Made by a program: the position numbers and the translations under genes
NCBI GenBank assembly: GCA_963605115.1
Contig: CAVCTM010000019.1
Location: 1-26,629, forward strand
Length of the DNA: 26,629 bases
Direction: 5' to 3'
DNA from: SVKR01 sp963605115
GTDB lineage: Bacteria > Bacillota > Clostridia > Oscillospirales > Oscillospiraceae
Part shown: positions 7,433 through 14,800 of the stretch, one piece after another
Layout of the letters: the number at the start of each line of letters is the position of its first letter
Position numbering within the stretch: the first letter of the stretch is position 1
The notes under the pieces: generated by a model
Told to the model about the DNA's origin: nothing
Databases searched by the model: none
Seen by the model: only the letters and a program-made list of their open reading frames with translations

Positions 7433-8077
7433 TCAGGCTTTTAGCTTGTAGATGTCCGACTCCGGACTGTTGCCAAATGATGTGATGGTGTCCTCGCTCT
7501 GGTTGGGGAGCATCCAGAAAAGAATGTCATAGTAACCGTCCCCGTCAATATCCGGGGCTGCGTAATCCTCGCCGAAGGAACTGAAATCGTAAATCTCCAC
7601 CTCCGCGTGCAGCGTTTCGCCCGGTCGGATGAAGTTGGTCCGCTTTTTGACCGCCCAACCGTTTTCTTCAAGGTCCTTTTGGTACGCCGTTTCATCCAAG
7701 CCGCCGAAAGCCGGACCTTGCAGCAGTTCATAACTGCCGTCCGCCTTCACGCCGACGACCTTCATGTAGATGCGCACCGCGTCGGAGCGGTTGTTCGTGA
7801 TGTCGAAGCCCTCGCCGTTGCAGGAAATACGCAGGTCCTCGAACAGGATGTAGCAATTCTTCTCAAACACCTCCCCCGGCTCGATGAGTCGAACGGGTGA
7901 GGCGGTATGATGGGGTGCCTGCGTGTAAGTGGGCGTTTTGGAAACCGAGGCGATAGGAAACGTCGTCGAGATGCTGATCGAAATCCGGATGAGCGCGCAA
8001 ATACATCCGAGGCAGATGCAGACGATACCGAGTGCCGTCATACCCTTGCTGCGCTTCTTCTTTGGTTTTTTTGTCAT
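7433..8077 (-). CDS. Membrane-anchored hypothetical protein with a DxDGDG motif
   Basis: I do not recognise a family for this 214-residue protein. A very basic N-terminus (KKPKKKRSK) leads into one membrane helix at about residues 13-30, so most of the chain should be outside the cell. A Thr/Ser/Pro-rich spacer (about 35-65) follows, then a beta-rich domain whose pattern (YILFEDLRISCNGEGFDITNN..) resembles the immunoglobulin-like DUF4352-type domains of small surface proteins. Near the end, DIDGDGYYDI (176-185) is a calcium-binding-like loop of the EF/dockerin or FG-GAP kind. AGGGAGG precedes the ATG by 9 bases. It has its own promoter and terminator, so it is a single-gene unit within the repeat-bounded segment. 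Confidence 0.8.
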   Translation of the reverse strand: MTKKPKKKRSKGMTALGIVCICLGCICALIRISISISTTFPIASVSKTPTYTQAPHHTASPVRLIEPGEVFEKNCYILFEDLRISCNGEGFDITNNRSDAVRIYMKVVGVKADGSYELLQGPAFGGLDETAYQKDLEENGWAVKKRTNFIRPGETLHAEVEIYDFSSFGEDYAAPDIDGDGYYDILFWMLPNQSEDTITSFGNSPESDIYKLKA

Positions 8078-8101
8078 TTTGCAAAACCTCCCTTTGGACT
8101 A

Positions 8102-8130
8102 ATTATCGCGCAAACACTGAAAAAAATCAA
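8102..8130 (-). promoter_or_regulatory. Promoter of the membrane-anchored hypothetical gene
   Basis: On the minus strand, TTGATT (8125-8130) and GATAAT (8102-8107) are 17 bases apart. The start codon at 8077 follows after 24 bases that include AGGGAGG. The element sits in what appears to be old phage DNA, so it may be chance or a co-opted site. Confidence 0.55.
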
Positions 8131-8158
8131 CCAAATGTTTGAAAGAAGGTGATTAAAA

Positions 8159-8263
8159 ATGGCGGATGCAGACGGCTCCATTATCGTGAACGTGGACCTC
8201 GACGACGCGCAGGCGAACTCTATAGAAAACAAGCGCCCGCGGTGTGAGCTGCGGGCGCTTTGA
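8159..8263 (+). pseudogene. 5' scar of a phage tail tape-measure-like gene
   Basis: A GAAGGTG site and ATG start a 34-codon frame. Its first ~20 residues, MADADGSIIVNVDLDDAQAN, have the look of a tail-tape-measure N-terminus (MA-x-x-DGSIxVxxxLDxxxA..), but the frame then runs into a hairpin and stops. Full tape-measure proteins have many hundreds of residues. A separate plus-strand frame ends at 8152 with IIAQTLKKINQMFERR, its stop overlapping the GAAGGTG site, as expected for the preceding tail gene. Both could be remnants of one prophage tail region. This is inference from motif memory, not a search. Confidence 0.45.
8231..8260. terminator. Hairpin after the tape-measure scar, possible bidirectional terminator
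   Basis: A 10-bp perfect stem AAGCGCCCGC / GCGGGCGCTT has a 10-base loop. It is flanked by AAAAC on the left and only TTT on the right, so the T tract is weak in both directions. Confidence 0.5.
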
Positions 8264-8292
8264 AACCTTCCGAGAGCTGCAAAGCATTCAGC

Positions 8293-8313
8293 AAAAGGGC
8301 ACCCGGTCGCCCT
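8293..8313 (-). terminator. Weak terminator after the AT-rich minus-strand gene
   Basis: On the minus strand, AGGGC / GCCCT with an 8-base loop is followed by TTTTGC. It lies just after the stop at 8316. The stem is short, so confidence is modest. Confidence 0.4.
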
Positions 8314-8315
8314 CG

Positions 8316-9173
8316 TTATCCAAAAACAGCAGCAGCTGTATTCTGAGTGGGAACAATAGCTTCTCCTGAGTCTGGGATCCCTTTGCAGACCAAGAAGTCG
8401 ATTACATCCGAACAGTCTTCAGTGGGAATCACTGTCAAAAGTTCCATCATATCAAGCATCAGTTTTCCGTTTCCAATTATTTTTAGTTCGGAGGGGTTGA
8501 TGCTCGCTGCGTCCAGCAGTGCTTTTTCTGATGAGAGGATTGCTTTGTGATACAGGTCGAATATTTCCGAAGCAATGCTGATATTATTTATTCCTACAAT
8601 TTGATCATAAGGCGTTGGTTTTAAGGAATTCTTAATAATCTCCGGGTGGAGTTGAAAGGTAGCTATGCTCCTGATTTCGCACAATTGCCTGTAAGTTGTT
8701 GACTCGGCAAGCTTGATGAGCATGTTGGCATTTTGGGGAGTAACGCTCTCGGTGAAAGCAAGGTTCGCATAAAGATTTCCAAGACATTTTAGCTTCTTTT
8801 CTTCAAATTCTCTTTGTGCTACGAGTAACACGCCCTCTAGCAATTTCTCTCCATCTGATGTGTCGTCGTTCACGTTCTTGAAGAAGTTATCACCCCGTAT
8901 CTTTTTGCCTTCTTCTATGTTTCGGTTTATCTTTTCGGCAGCAATTTGAAAGGTCGTCTGAATGCGGGAATTTTCGCGTTTTGAGAGAATTCTTTCTTTG
9001 ATCTCATTTCCTACGAAAACAAATGCATGTTCTACCATTGTTCCGGTCAATGCTCCTGCGACAGCTCCGAGCGGACCGACCGCCAAACCTATAGCGGCGC
9101 CGACTGATGCGCTGACTAAACCAGTGCCTGCATCGAGCAGCTTTTCAGCTTTTTTGTGCTCACATTCACCCAT
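8316..9173 (-). CDS. AT-rich gene for a hydrophobic-N-terminus protein, possible phage-resistance or effector protein
   Basis: This 285-residue protein stands out because its DNA is far richer in A+T than its neighbours (roughly 40-45% GC by eye against about 65%) and uses TTA and other rare codons. Residues 16-55 are a Gly/Ala-rich hydrophobic run (ASVGAAIGLAVGPLGAVAG) like those of membrane-inserting or pore-forming proteins. The remainder is helical, with the block KKLKCLGNLYANLAF and ANMLIKLAESTTYRQLCEI (about 125-168), which I associate with uncharacterised phage- and defence-linked proteins of the DUF4393/Abi-alpha kind. That link is only memory of motifs. GAGGTGG precedes the ATG at 9173. 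It lies inside the repeat-bounded segment, which with the base composition implies recent transfer. Confidence 0.75.
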   Translation of the reverse strand: MGECEHKKAEKLLDAGTGLVSASVGAAIGLAVGPLGAVAGALTGTMVEHAFVFVGNEIKERILSKRENSRIQTTFQIAAEKINRNIEEGKKIRGDNFFKNVNDDTSDGEKLLEGVLLVAQREFEEKKLKCLGNLYANLAFTESVTPQNANMLIKLAESTTYRQLCEIRSIATFQLHPEIIKNSLKPTPYDQIVGINNISIASEIFDLYHKAILSSEKALLDAASINPSELKIIGNGKLMLDMMELLTVIPTEDCSDVIDFLVCKGIPDSGEAIVPTQNTAAAVFG

Positions 9174-9232
9174 TTTTCCACCTCACTAATTTTTTTGCTT
9201 GGTGATTTTAATTTTTCGACATTCGAGAAAAG

Positions 9233-9331
9233 AAAAACATCCGCGAATACTGAATATTTATACAGCCTCCGCGCCGTCTCCCGCCTCTTCCGCGAGGGTC
9301 CGGGCGAGCCGGTCGGCGGCGGAGTCCGCGG
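9233..9331. repeat. Direct repeat copy B: 3' end of the intact yolD-like gene
   Basis: This copy matches 7284-7382 at 95 of 99 positions. It covers the last 24 codons and stop of the yolD-like gene (minus strand) plus 25 bases downstream. Three of the four differences fall together in one codon (GCT here, AGC in copy A) and one lies after the stop. Confidence 0.88.
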
Positions 9332-9464
9332 CTTCGCCGAGACCGGTGAGGGCGGCGAAGGGGGCGAACTGGATGGCGCGCTCGGCGTTCGGGACGGGGC
9401 GGTGGCGCTCCGAGCGCGGGCGGGGGTGGTGCAGGATCGCGGCGTAATCCCATTCGGGCTTCAT
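9258..9464 (-). CDS. YolD-like protein, third gene of the SOS operon
   Basis: The 68-residue protein carries AERAIQFAPFAALTGLGEA (about residues 28-46), the core of the small YolD-like proteins that accompany Y-family polymerases in Firmicutes. AAAGGAG lies 10 bases before the ATG at 9464; an in-frame ATG at 9473 is only one base from that site, so the shorter start is preferred. It begins 31 bases after the polymerase stop. These proteins are thought to act with or regulate the polymerase, but their biochemistry is not settled. No clear terminator follows; instead the transferred segment begins beyond its stop, and the last 24 codons are duplicated at 7284-7382. Confidence 0.82.
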   Translation of the reverse strand: MKPEWDYAAILHHPRPRSERHRPVPNAERAIQFAPFAALTGLGEAADSAADRLARTLAEEAGDGAEAV

Positions 9465-9495
9465 GCACTGCATGCTCCTTTCCGATATCCGGCTT

Positions 9496-10959
9496 TCATG
9501 CCTTATGCCCTCCGATCTGACCGTGGCGCTCGCGGCCCGTTGCGCCGTCGTCGAAATTCGTGCCGTGCAATATCGCGTTTTTTCCGTAGCGCCGCCGGAT
9601 GGCGGAGACCGCCTGCTGGCGGCGCTTTTCGCGCGCGAGCGCGTCGGCGTCCGACTCTGCGTCGGAGAAAAGATCGAGCTGGACCGGGGCGGGGGAGTCG
9701 CTCTCCGGGGCGGTGCGGGTCAGGCTGAGCGTGATGCGCCGCAGGAGCAGCGCAGGGTCCATGATGCGGTCGAACACCGCGAGCGCGGCGGCGGTGATGC
9801 GCCGCACGGAGGCGGAGCGCTCCGGCAGGTTCTCGCTGCCGTGGACGCCCTTCGGCACGGCGCGGCCGTAGCGGTCGCGGACGATCTCGCCGGCGTAGGT
9901 CCTGCCGCCGAGCAGGTTTTCCACGTCGTAGCCGAGGTCGAGCACGACCTGATCGGTCGTGAGACCTTTTTCGAGCAGCTCCTGCGCCAGCTCCTCCGCC
10001 ATCTCGCGCAGCACGACGCGGGCGCGGCGGACGTCGTAGGGCTCCTGAAGCACCTGCCCGGAGCTGAGGCTCGTGGACACGGGGCGGTAAGCCTTGATGT
10101 CCGCGATGGTGCAGGGCTCGACGCCCCAAGCGTGGTCGATGAGCAGCCCGGCATTCACGCCGAAGGCGCGGTAAAAGATCTCCTCGTCGAACTCCGAGCG
10201 GCGGGCGACGTCGCCCATCGTGAACAGCCCCCAGCTCTCCAGCTTCCGCGCCGTGGCGGGACCGACGCGCCAGAAATCCGTCAGCGACCGGTGGTCCCAG
10301 AGCTCGCGGCGGTAGCGCAGCTCGTCAAGCTCCGCGATGCGCACGCCGTCGCGGTCCGGCGGGCAGCGCTTCGCCATAATGTCCATCGCGACCTTGGCGA
10401 GATAGAGATTCGTGCCGATCCCCGCCGTCGCGGTGACGCCCGTTTCGCGCAGAACGTCGCTTATCATGCGCCGCGCAAGCTGGTGCGGCGTCACCTGTCC
10501 GCCGCGGAGATAGTGCGTCACGTCGATGAACACCTCGTCGATGGAATAAATGTGGATGTCCTCCGGCGCGACATAGCCGAGATAGATCTGGTAAACGCGG
10601 GTGCTGACCTCCATATAGCGCGCCATGCGCGGCGGCGCGACGAGGTAGCCGAGGGCGAGCGAGGGGTCGGCGCGGACGTCCGGGTCCATGTAGCTCTCGC
10701 GGACGAGGCAGCCGCCCGGCGCGGCGGCGCGGCGGCGGGCGTTGACCTCCGCGACGCGCTGGACGACCTCGAAGAGCCGCGCCCTGCCGGGGATACCGTA
10801 GGCTTTGAGCGAGGGCGTCACGGCGAGGCAGATGGTCTTCTCCGTGCGCCGCTCGTCCGCCACGACGAGGTTCGCCGCGAGCGGATCGAGTCCGCGGTCC
10901 ACGCACTCCACGGACGCGAAAAACGACTTCAGATCAATGGCAAGATACCGCCGCTCCAT
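9496..10959 (-). CDS. Y-family DNA polymerase (DinB/UmuC-type, lesion bypass)
   Basis: This 487-residue enzyme copies past DNA damage. Catalytic carboxylates are in AIDLKSFFASVE (Asp9) and YSIDEVFID (Asp141-Glu142), the standard palm motifs. Helix-hairpin-helix-like text follows in DFWRVGPATARKLESWGLFTMGDVA (VGPATARKLESWGL), then the little-finger domain. A sliding-clamp box QLDLF is at about 427-431, and the chain ends IGGHKA, the usual end of the Firmicute UmuC-like group. The length, longer than DinB (about 350-420), also fits that group. The open frame extends far upstream, but the ATG at 10959 with AAAGGGGG 10 bases before it is the natural start; it follows the repressor stop by 20 bases, so both are in one operon under LexA control. 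Confidence 0.93.
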   Translation of the reverse strand: MERRYLAIDLKSFFASVECVDRGLDPLAANLVVADERRTEKTICLAVTPSLKAYGIPGRARLFEVVQRVAEVNARRRAAAPGGCLVRESYMDPDVRADPSLALGYLVAPPRMARYMEVSTRVYQIYLGYVAPEDIHIYSIDEVFIDVTHYLRGGQVTPHQLARRMISDVLRETGVTATAGIGTNLYLAKVAMDIMAKRCPPDRDGVRIAELDELRYRRELWDHRSLTDFWRVGPATARKLESWGLFTMGDVARRSEFDEEIFYRAFGVNAGLLIDHAWGVEPCTIADIKAYRPVSTSLSSGQVLQEPYDVRRARVVLREMAEELAQELLEKGLTTDQVVLDLGYDVENLLGGRTYAGEIVRDRYGRAVPKGVHGSENLPERSASVRRITAAALAVFDRIMDPALLLRRITLSLTRTAPESDSPAPVQLDLFSDAESDADALAREKRRQQAVSAIRRRYGKNAILHGTNFDDGATGRERHGQIGGHKA

Positions 10960-10979
10960 GGCGGGCGCGCCCCCTTTCC

Positions 10980-11594
10980 TCAAAGACTCTTGATGACGAA
11001 TTTCGCCACGCCCTGCACGGCGCAGCGGGCTGTCCGGACCTCGCGGTCCGGATATTTTTCGCGGTTTTCGTAGCGCAGGACGGTCTCGCCCGTGGCCTCG
11101 TCGCGGCCGGCGAGACGCTTGAGCGTGTTCTCGCCCTGCCCGGTCAGGGCGGCTACGATGTCGCCGGGGCGGGCGGTCTGCTGGCGGTGGAGGACGACAA
11201 GGTCGCCGTCGGCAATGCCGGCGTCCGCCATCGAGTCGCCCACGGCGCGGAGCAGAAAGAGCTCCTCCCCGCCGAAAACGGCGGTGGGCAGCTGGACGTA
11301 TTCCTCCACATTTTCGCGCTCCTCCTCCGGCGTTCCGCAGGGGATCGCGCCGACGAGCGGCACGGAGACGAGCCCGGCGCGGCATTTGCGCGTTGCGTCC
11401 GTGGCGATCTCGCCGCCGCCGTAGTCTATCATGCCGAGGCGGTCCATCTCGCGCAGATAGTTATAAACCGTTGTCCGCCCGACGCCGAGCGCGGCGGCGA
11501 TCTCGCCGGTCGAGGGGCTGCGCCCCTCCGCGCGGTAAAACCGCTCCGCCTCGTTCCGGATGCGCTCCATGAGCGCGGGGTCCTTGTGCCGCAT
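10980..11594 (-). CDS. lexA: LexA/UmuD-like SOS repressor with a Cys-Gly cleavage site
   Basis: The 204-residue protein has an N-terminal winged helix-turn-helix (RSPSTGEIAAALGVGRTTVYNYL, about residues 25-47) and a C-terminal S24 autopeptidase. The nucleophile is Ser121 (VGDSMADAGI) and the general base Lys159 (NTLKRL). The scissile bond is probably Cys86-Gly87 in VGAIPCG, where LexA usually has Ala-Gly; UmuD uses Cys-Gly. RecA-stimulated self-cleavage would relieve repression of this operon. GGAGGAG precedes the ATG. It may be the global SOS repressor or a dedicated local one; a second lexA elsewhere in the genome would decide. It is first in the operon with the polymerase and YolD-like genes. 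Confidence 0.88.
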   Translation of the reverse strand: MRHKDPALMERIRNEAERFYRAEGRSPSTGEIAAALGVGRTTVYNYLREMDRLGMIDYGGGEIATDATRKCRAGLVSVPLVGAIPCGTPEEERENVEEYVQLPTAVFGGEELFLLRAVGDSMADAGIADGDLVVLHRQQTARPGDIVAALTGQGENTLKRLAGRDEATGETVLRYENREKYPDREVRTARCAVQGVAKFVIKSL

Positions 11595-11617
11595 CTTCCG
11601 CTCCTCCGTTCTATCGT

Positions 11618-11630
11618 GAACAAGATGTTC
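11618..11630. promoter_or_regulatory. Candidate LexA operator (SOS box)
   Basis: GAACAAGATGTTC is a palindrome GAAC-N5-GTTC. The Gram-positive SOS box is normally GAAC-N4-GTTC, so this one is a base longer. It sits about 12 bases downstream of the lexA -10 box, a position that blocks transcription, which supports autoregulation. Confidence 0.65.
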
Positions 11631-11641
11631 CTGATAGGCTT

Positions 11642-11669
11642 ATTATACATGCTTTCACCAAAAAAGCAA
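11642..11669 (-). promoter_or_regulatory. Promoter of the SOS operon
   Basis: On the minus strand, TTGCTT (11664-11669) and TATAAT (11642-11647) are separated by 16 bases. The transcription start would fall near 11634, just before the GAAC-N5-GTTC palindrome. Confidence 0.78.
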
Positions 11670-11702
11670 GAGGGAAATTTACACATTTGTCCGTTGTCAT
11701 TT

Positions 11703-11735
11703 TTTGCTACTTGCATTGTAATGTTCTGTAGCAAA
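11703..11735. promoter_or_regulatory. 8-bp inverted repeat in the divergent intergenic region
   Basis: TTTGCTAC (11703-11710) and GTAGCAAA (11728-11735) are perfect complements separated by 17 bases. No T tract follows on either strand, so it is not a terminator. It may be a regulator-binding site for the lexA or surface-protein promoter. Confidence 0.4.
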
Positions 11736-11756
11736 GTGCGCCGCGGGCGACAAAAC

Positions 11757-11786
11757 ATTTCGGGTCCGAAATCCATACATTTCGGG
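11757..11786. promoter_or_regulatory. Palindrome plus phased third half-site upstream of the giant surface gene
   Basis: ATTTCGGGTCCGAAAT (11757-11772) is a perfect 7-2-7 palindrome. The half-site ATTTCGGG recurs at 11779-11786, 22 bases after the first, about two helix turns. It lies upstream of a possible extended -10 (TGCTATGGT at 11815-11823) that lacks a clear -35 box, which would suit an activator-dependent promoter. Confidence 0.5.
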
Positions 11787-11864
11787 CAGGTCGTGCGCCG
11801 TGCGCCCGGATTTGTGCTATGGTTATGGCGTTAGATTCTGTGCCGCAAGGAGGAACATGCTGAC

Positions 11865-14800
11865 ATGGACAAGATGAAGCGTTCCCTGAGCAAGCTTTTG
11901 AGCCTTGCTCTCGCGTTCCTGATGCTTTTTGAAGCGTCCGGCAACGCCTTCGCCTATATGGTGGAGGGTTCGAAAACGGCTTCGCAGTCGGAGGAGGAGA
12001 TCACCCTCACCGACGGCGACGGAAACGTCACCACGCCGGGCGAGAGCTGGGAGGAGACCTTCCCATACGGCGCGTTTGCCTTTGAAAAGTCCGGTCTCGC
12101 CGTGAAAGAGGGCGAGACCGGCGTGATCAAGGTCTACCGTCTCGGCGGCACCGCCGGGCGCGCCACGGCTTACATTAAATATCAGCCCTCCGTGACGCAG
12201 GACGAGAACGGAGACGCGATCTATGACTTCGCCATCAGCGCCGCGGACGCGGTCGTGAGCGTGGAGGAGCCGCAGCCGGCGGCAAAGTATCAGCCCGTCG
12301 GCAAGGAGCCCGATCCGCAGGAGACCGACGCCGCCGTTACCGCCTCCGAGGGCGAGGACGGCTGGATGCTCTCCGTGGACGTGGAAAATGCGGAGAGCTA
12401 CGCATGGCAGGTCAGCGAAAACGGCGGCGTCTGGAGCGATCTGGACGGCGCGGATGCCGCGTCCCTGCCCGCGGACGCCGAGGCGCTCGGCGAGAGCTAC
12501 GATTATCGCTGTGTTTACACCGTGGACGGTGTGCGCTACTGCACGGACTCTCTGCGCGGCACGGAATATGTCCGCGCGGCGGAGGAGGAGCTTGAGCCGA
12601 TGCCGGAGGACATCGACCTTGCCGCCAAGCCGGTCTACACCCCGCTGGCGCTGGGCGCCGAGGGCGAGGACCCCTACAGCGCGTGGCTCTTTGAGCTCGT
12701 GTTCGCGGACGGCGAGTGGGTCAAGGAGCTCCACGTCGACGCGCTCACCGATGCGCTCGCCGAGGCTGCGGAGGCGGCGACCTTCACCATCGTCGGCTGC
12801 GACGGCGGCGAGGTGCTCGATTCCGCGTCCACGCTGCTGCTGCGCATCGAGGACACGAACGATCCCGAACCGAGCACGCTGGGCTTCACCGCGGAGCTCG
12901 TGGAGGCGGACAAGGCGGAGGGCTATGCCACCGTGATGATCCGCCGCGTCGGTGGCACGAGCCGCCCCGTGACCGTCAAATACGCGACCGCGGACGACAC
13001 CGCCGTTGCCGGCACGGATTACGCCTATACCGAGGGCACGCTGCTCTTTTACGGCGGCATCGACGAGCTGCCCGTGCGCGTGGAGCTCATCGACGACGGC
13101 AAAGCGAGCGAGGATGCGGTCCGCTTCTATATTGAACTGAGCGAGCTTCAGGGCGACGACGGCTGCACGCTGGATGTCGTCCGCGCCGCCGTGGACCTCA
13201 CGAATTCCGGCACCGGTACGGGCGAGAACACCGCGTCCCGCCTCTACGACCCGGACGCCGTGGACCTCTCCGGCTCCGTGGGCGAGAGCGCGAGCGCGGC
13301 GTCCTCCGCCGGCTCCGGCGAGACGGTCGTGAGCGGCGAGGCGCAGGAGATCGCGGAATACGAGCCCGTTTACTCCGAGCTGCGCTATGAAGATCCCGAA
13401 GGGATGACCACGCAGGTCTACAGCGGCAATGTCGCGACCATCATGTTCAAGAATCCGAGCGCCAATGTCTGGACGGACACGGTCGACCTCGCGGTGAACA
13501 AGGGCTGGTGGAGCGTCGGCAACTGGCGCAAGACCGGTCTGTACGGCAAGGGCGAGACGACCGGCAAGCTCGGCAGCGGCGGCAAATATACGCTTCCGAG
13601 CGGCATCGCGCTCGCGAGCAAGGACGAGACCAGCGCCACCTTTACCGGCTGGAACGACCCCGCCATCGGCGCCACCCAGACCGGCTATATCGGTCAGATG
13701 TTCAGCCAGTTCCAGACTGCGGTCCGCGCGGACACGGCGCACGACACCGCCTATCTGCACGGCTTCCATTATGACTATTCCTATACCAAGCCCAATCTCC
13801 AGATTATTCAGGGCGGCACGCTCCTGAAGACGCCGCAGAACTCCAAGCGCTCCGGCTCCGGTCCGCTGGACAAGAACTGGCATATCAGCTCGAGCGACGA
13901 CTGGAGCAACTATTATAACCCCTTCACCTCGAACCACACCGGCAGCTTCGCGCTCAGCGCGACGGGCGTTACCGTCAAGATCGAGATGAAATATGCCAAA
14001 GACAACGGTCACAGCGAGCACGAAAACGACGACCTCAACGATCAGACCATGCTCGCCGTCAACAACCTCACCCTGACGCGCCGGACCTTTGCGGACAGCG
14101 CCTTCAAGGTGGAGATCACCACCCCGAACGACGAGAACACCGCCCCGAACGGCGGCGCGGTCCTCAGCGACTACGCCAGCTTCGAGCCGCTGGTGGAGCT
14201 CATGAACGGCGGCGTGCAGGGCAGCAACACCCTCTACGTCGGCTCCAAGGTCCGCCTCACGGCAGGCAAAGCCCCCGCAGGCTACTATCTCTCCGACGTC
14301 GTCGTGTACCAGAGCACGGACGGCGGCGCGAGCTGGACGAAGTTCGACAAGTTCCTCAAGGACGTCGACAAAACGAAAAACGAGGCGACCATCAAGCTCG
14401 TCGGCGGCAGCAGCAGCCTGACGGCGGACGACCTTACGGCGCAGTATAAGTTCCGCGTCGTCTATGCCCGCACGTCCACGGTCGAGGTCGAGCTGGCTCC
14501 CTCGCTCCCGCGCGACAGCTCCGGCGCGGTGCTGAATGACGTCAACGCCGTTCTGACCGGTTACGGTGAGGACAGCGACCACGGCTTTATCACCGGCGCG
14601 AGCGCCAATATTACTTACGGCTACAGCACCTTCGACACGGAGGATTACACCACCGCGCTCAGCGAGAGCACCCTGAGCAAGAACGGTCTGAGCGCCAGCG
14701 GCTCGACGCTTTCCTTCAGCGCGACGAACATCCAGTGGGTCGAGTTCGGGCTCTCCGATAAGGACCTGCTGCTCGTGAACGGCCGCGCTTACCCCGGCGA

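Noticed and set aside
7383..9232. Insertion sequence or transposon between the direct repeats
   Set aside because: No transposase, no terminal inverted repeats, and the flanking repeats are far too long for a target-site duplication. A site-specific or recombination event fits better.
9463..11073. A 536-codon plus-strand frame across the polymerase gene
   Set aside because: Antisense shadow of the Y-family polymerase; low-complexity Arg/Val/Ala/Asp text, no ribosome-binding site.
10960..11385. Upstream extension of the polymerase frame by 142 codons
   Set aside because: It overlaps the LexA-like gene in another frame, and the ATG at 10959 has its own ribosome-binding site and begins with the conserved family N-terminus.
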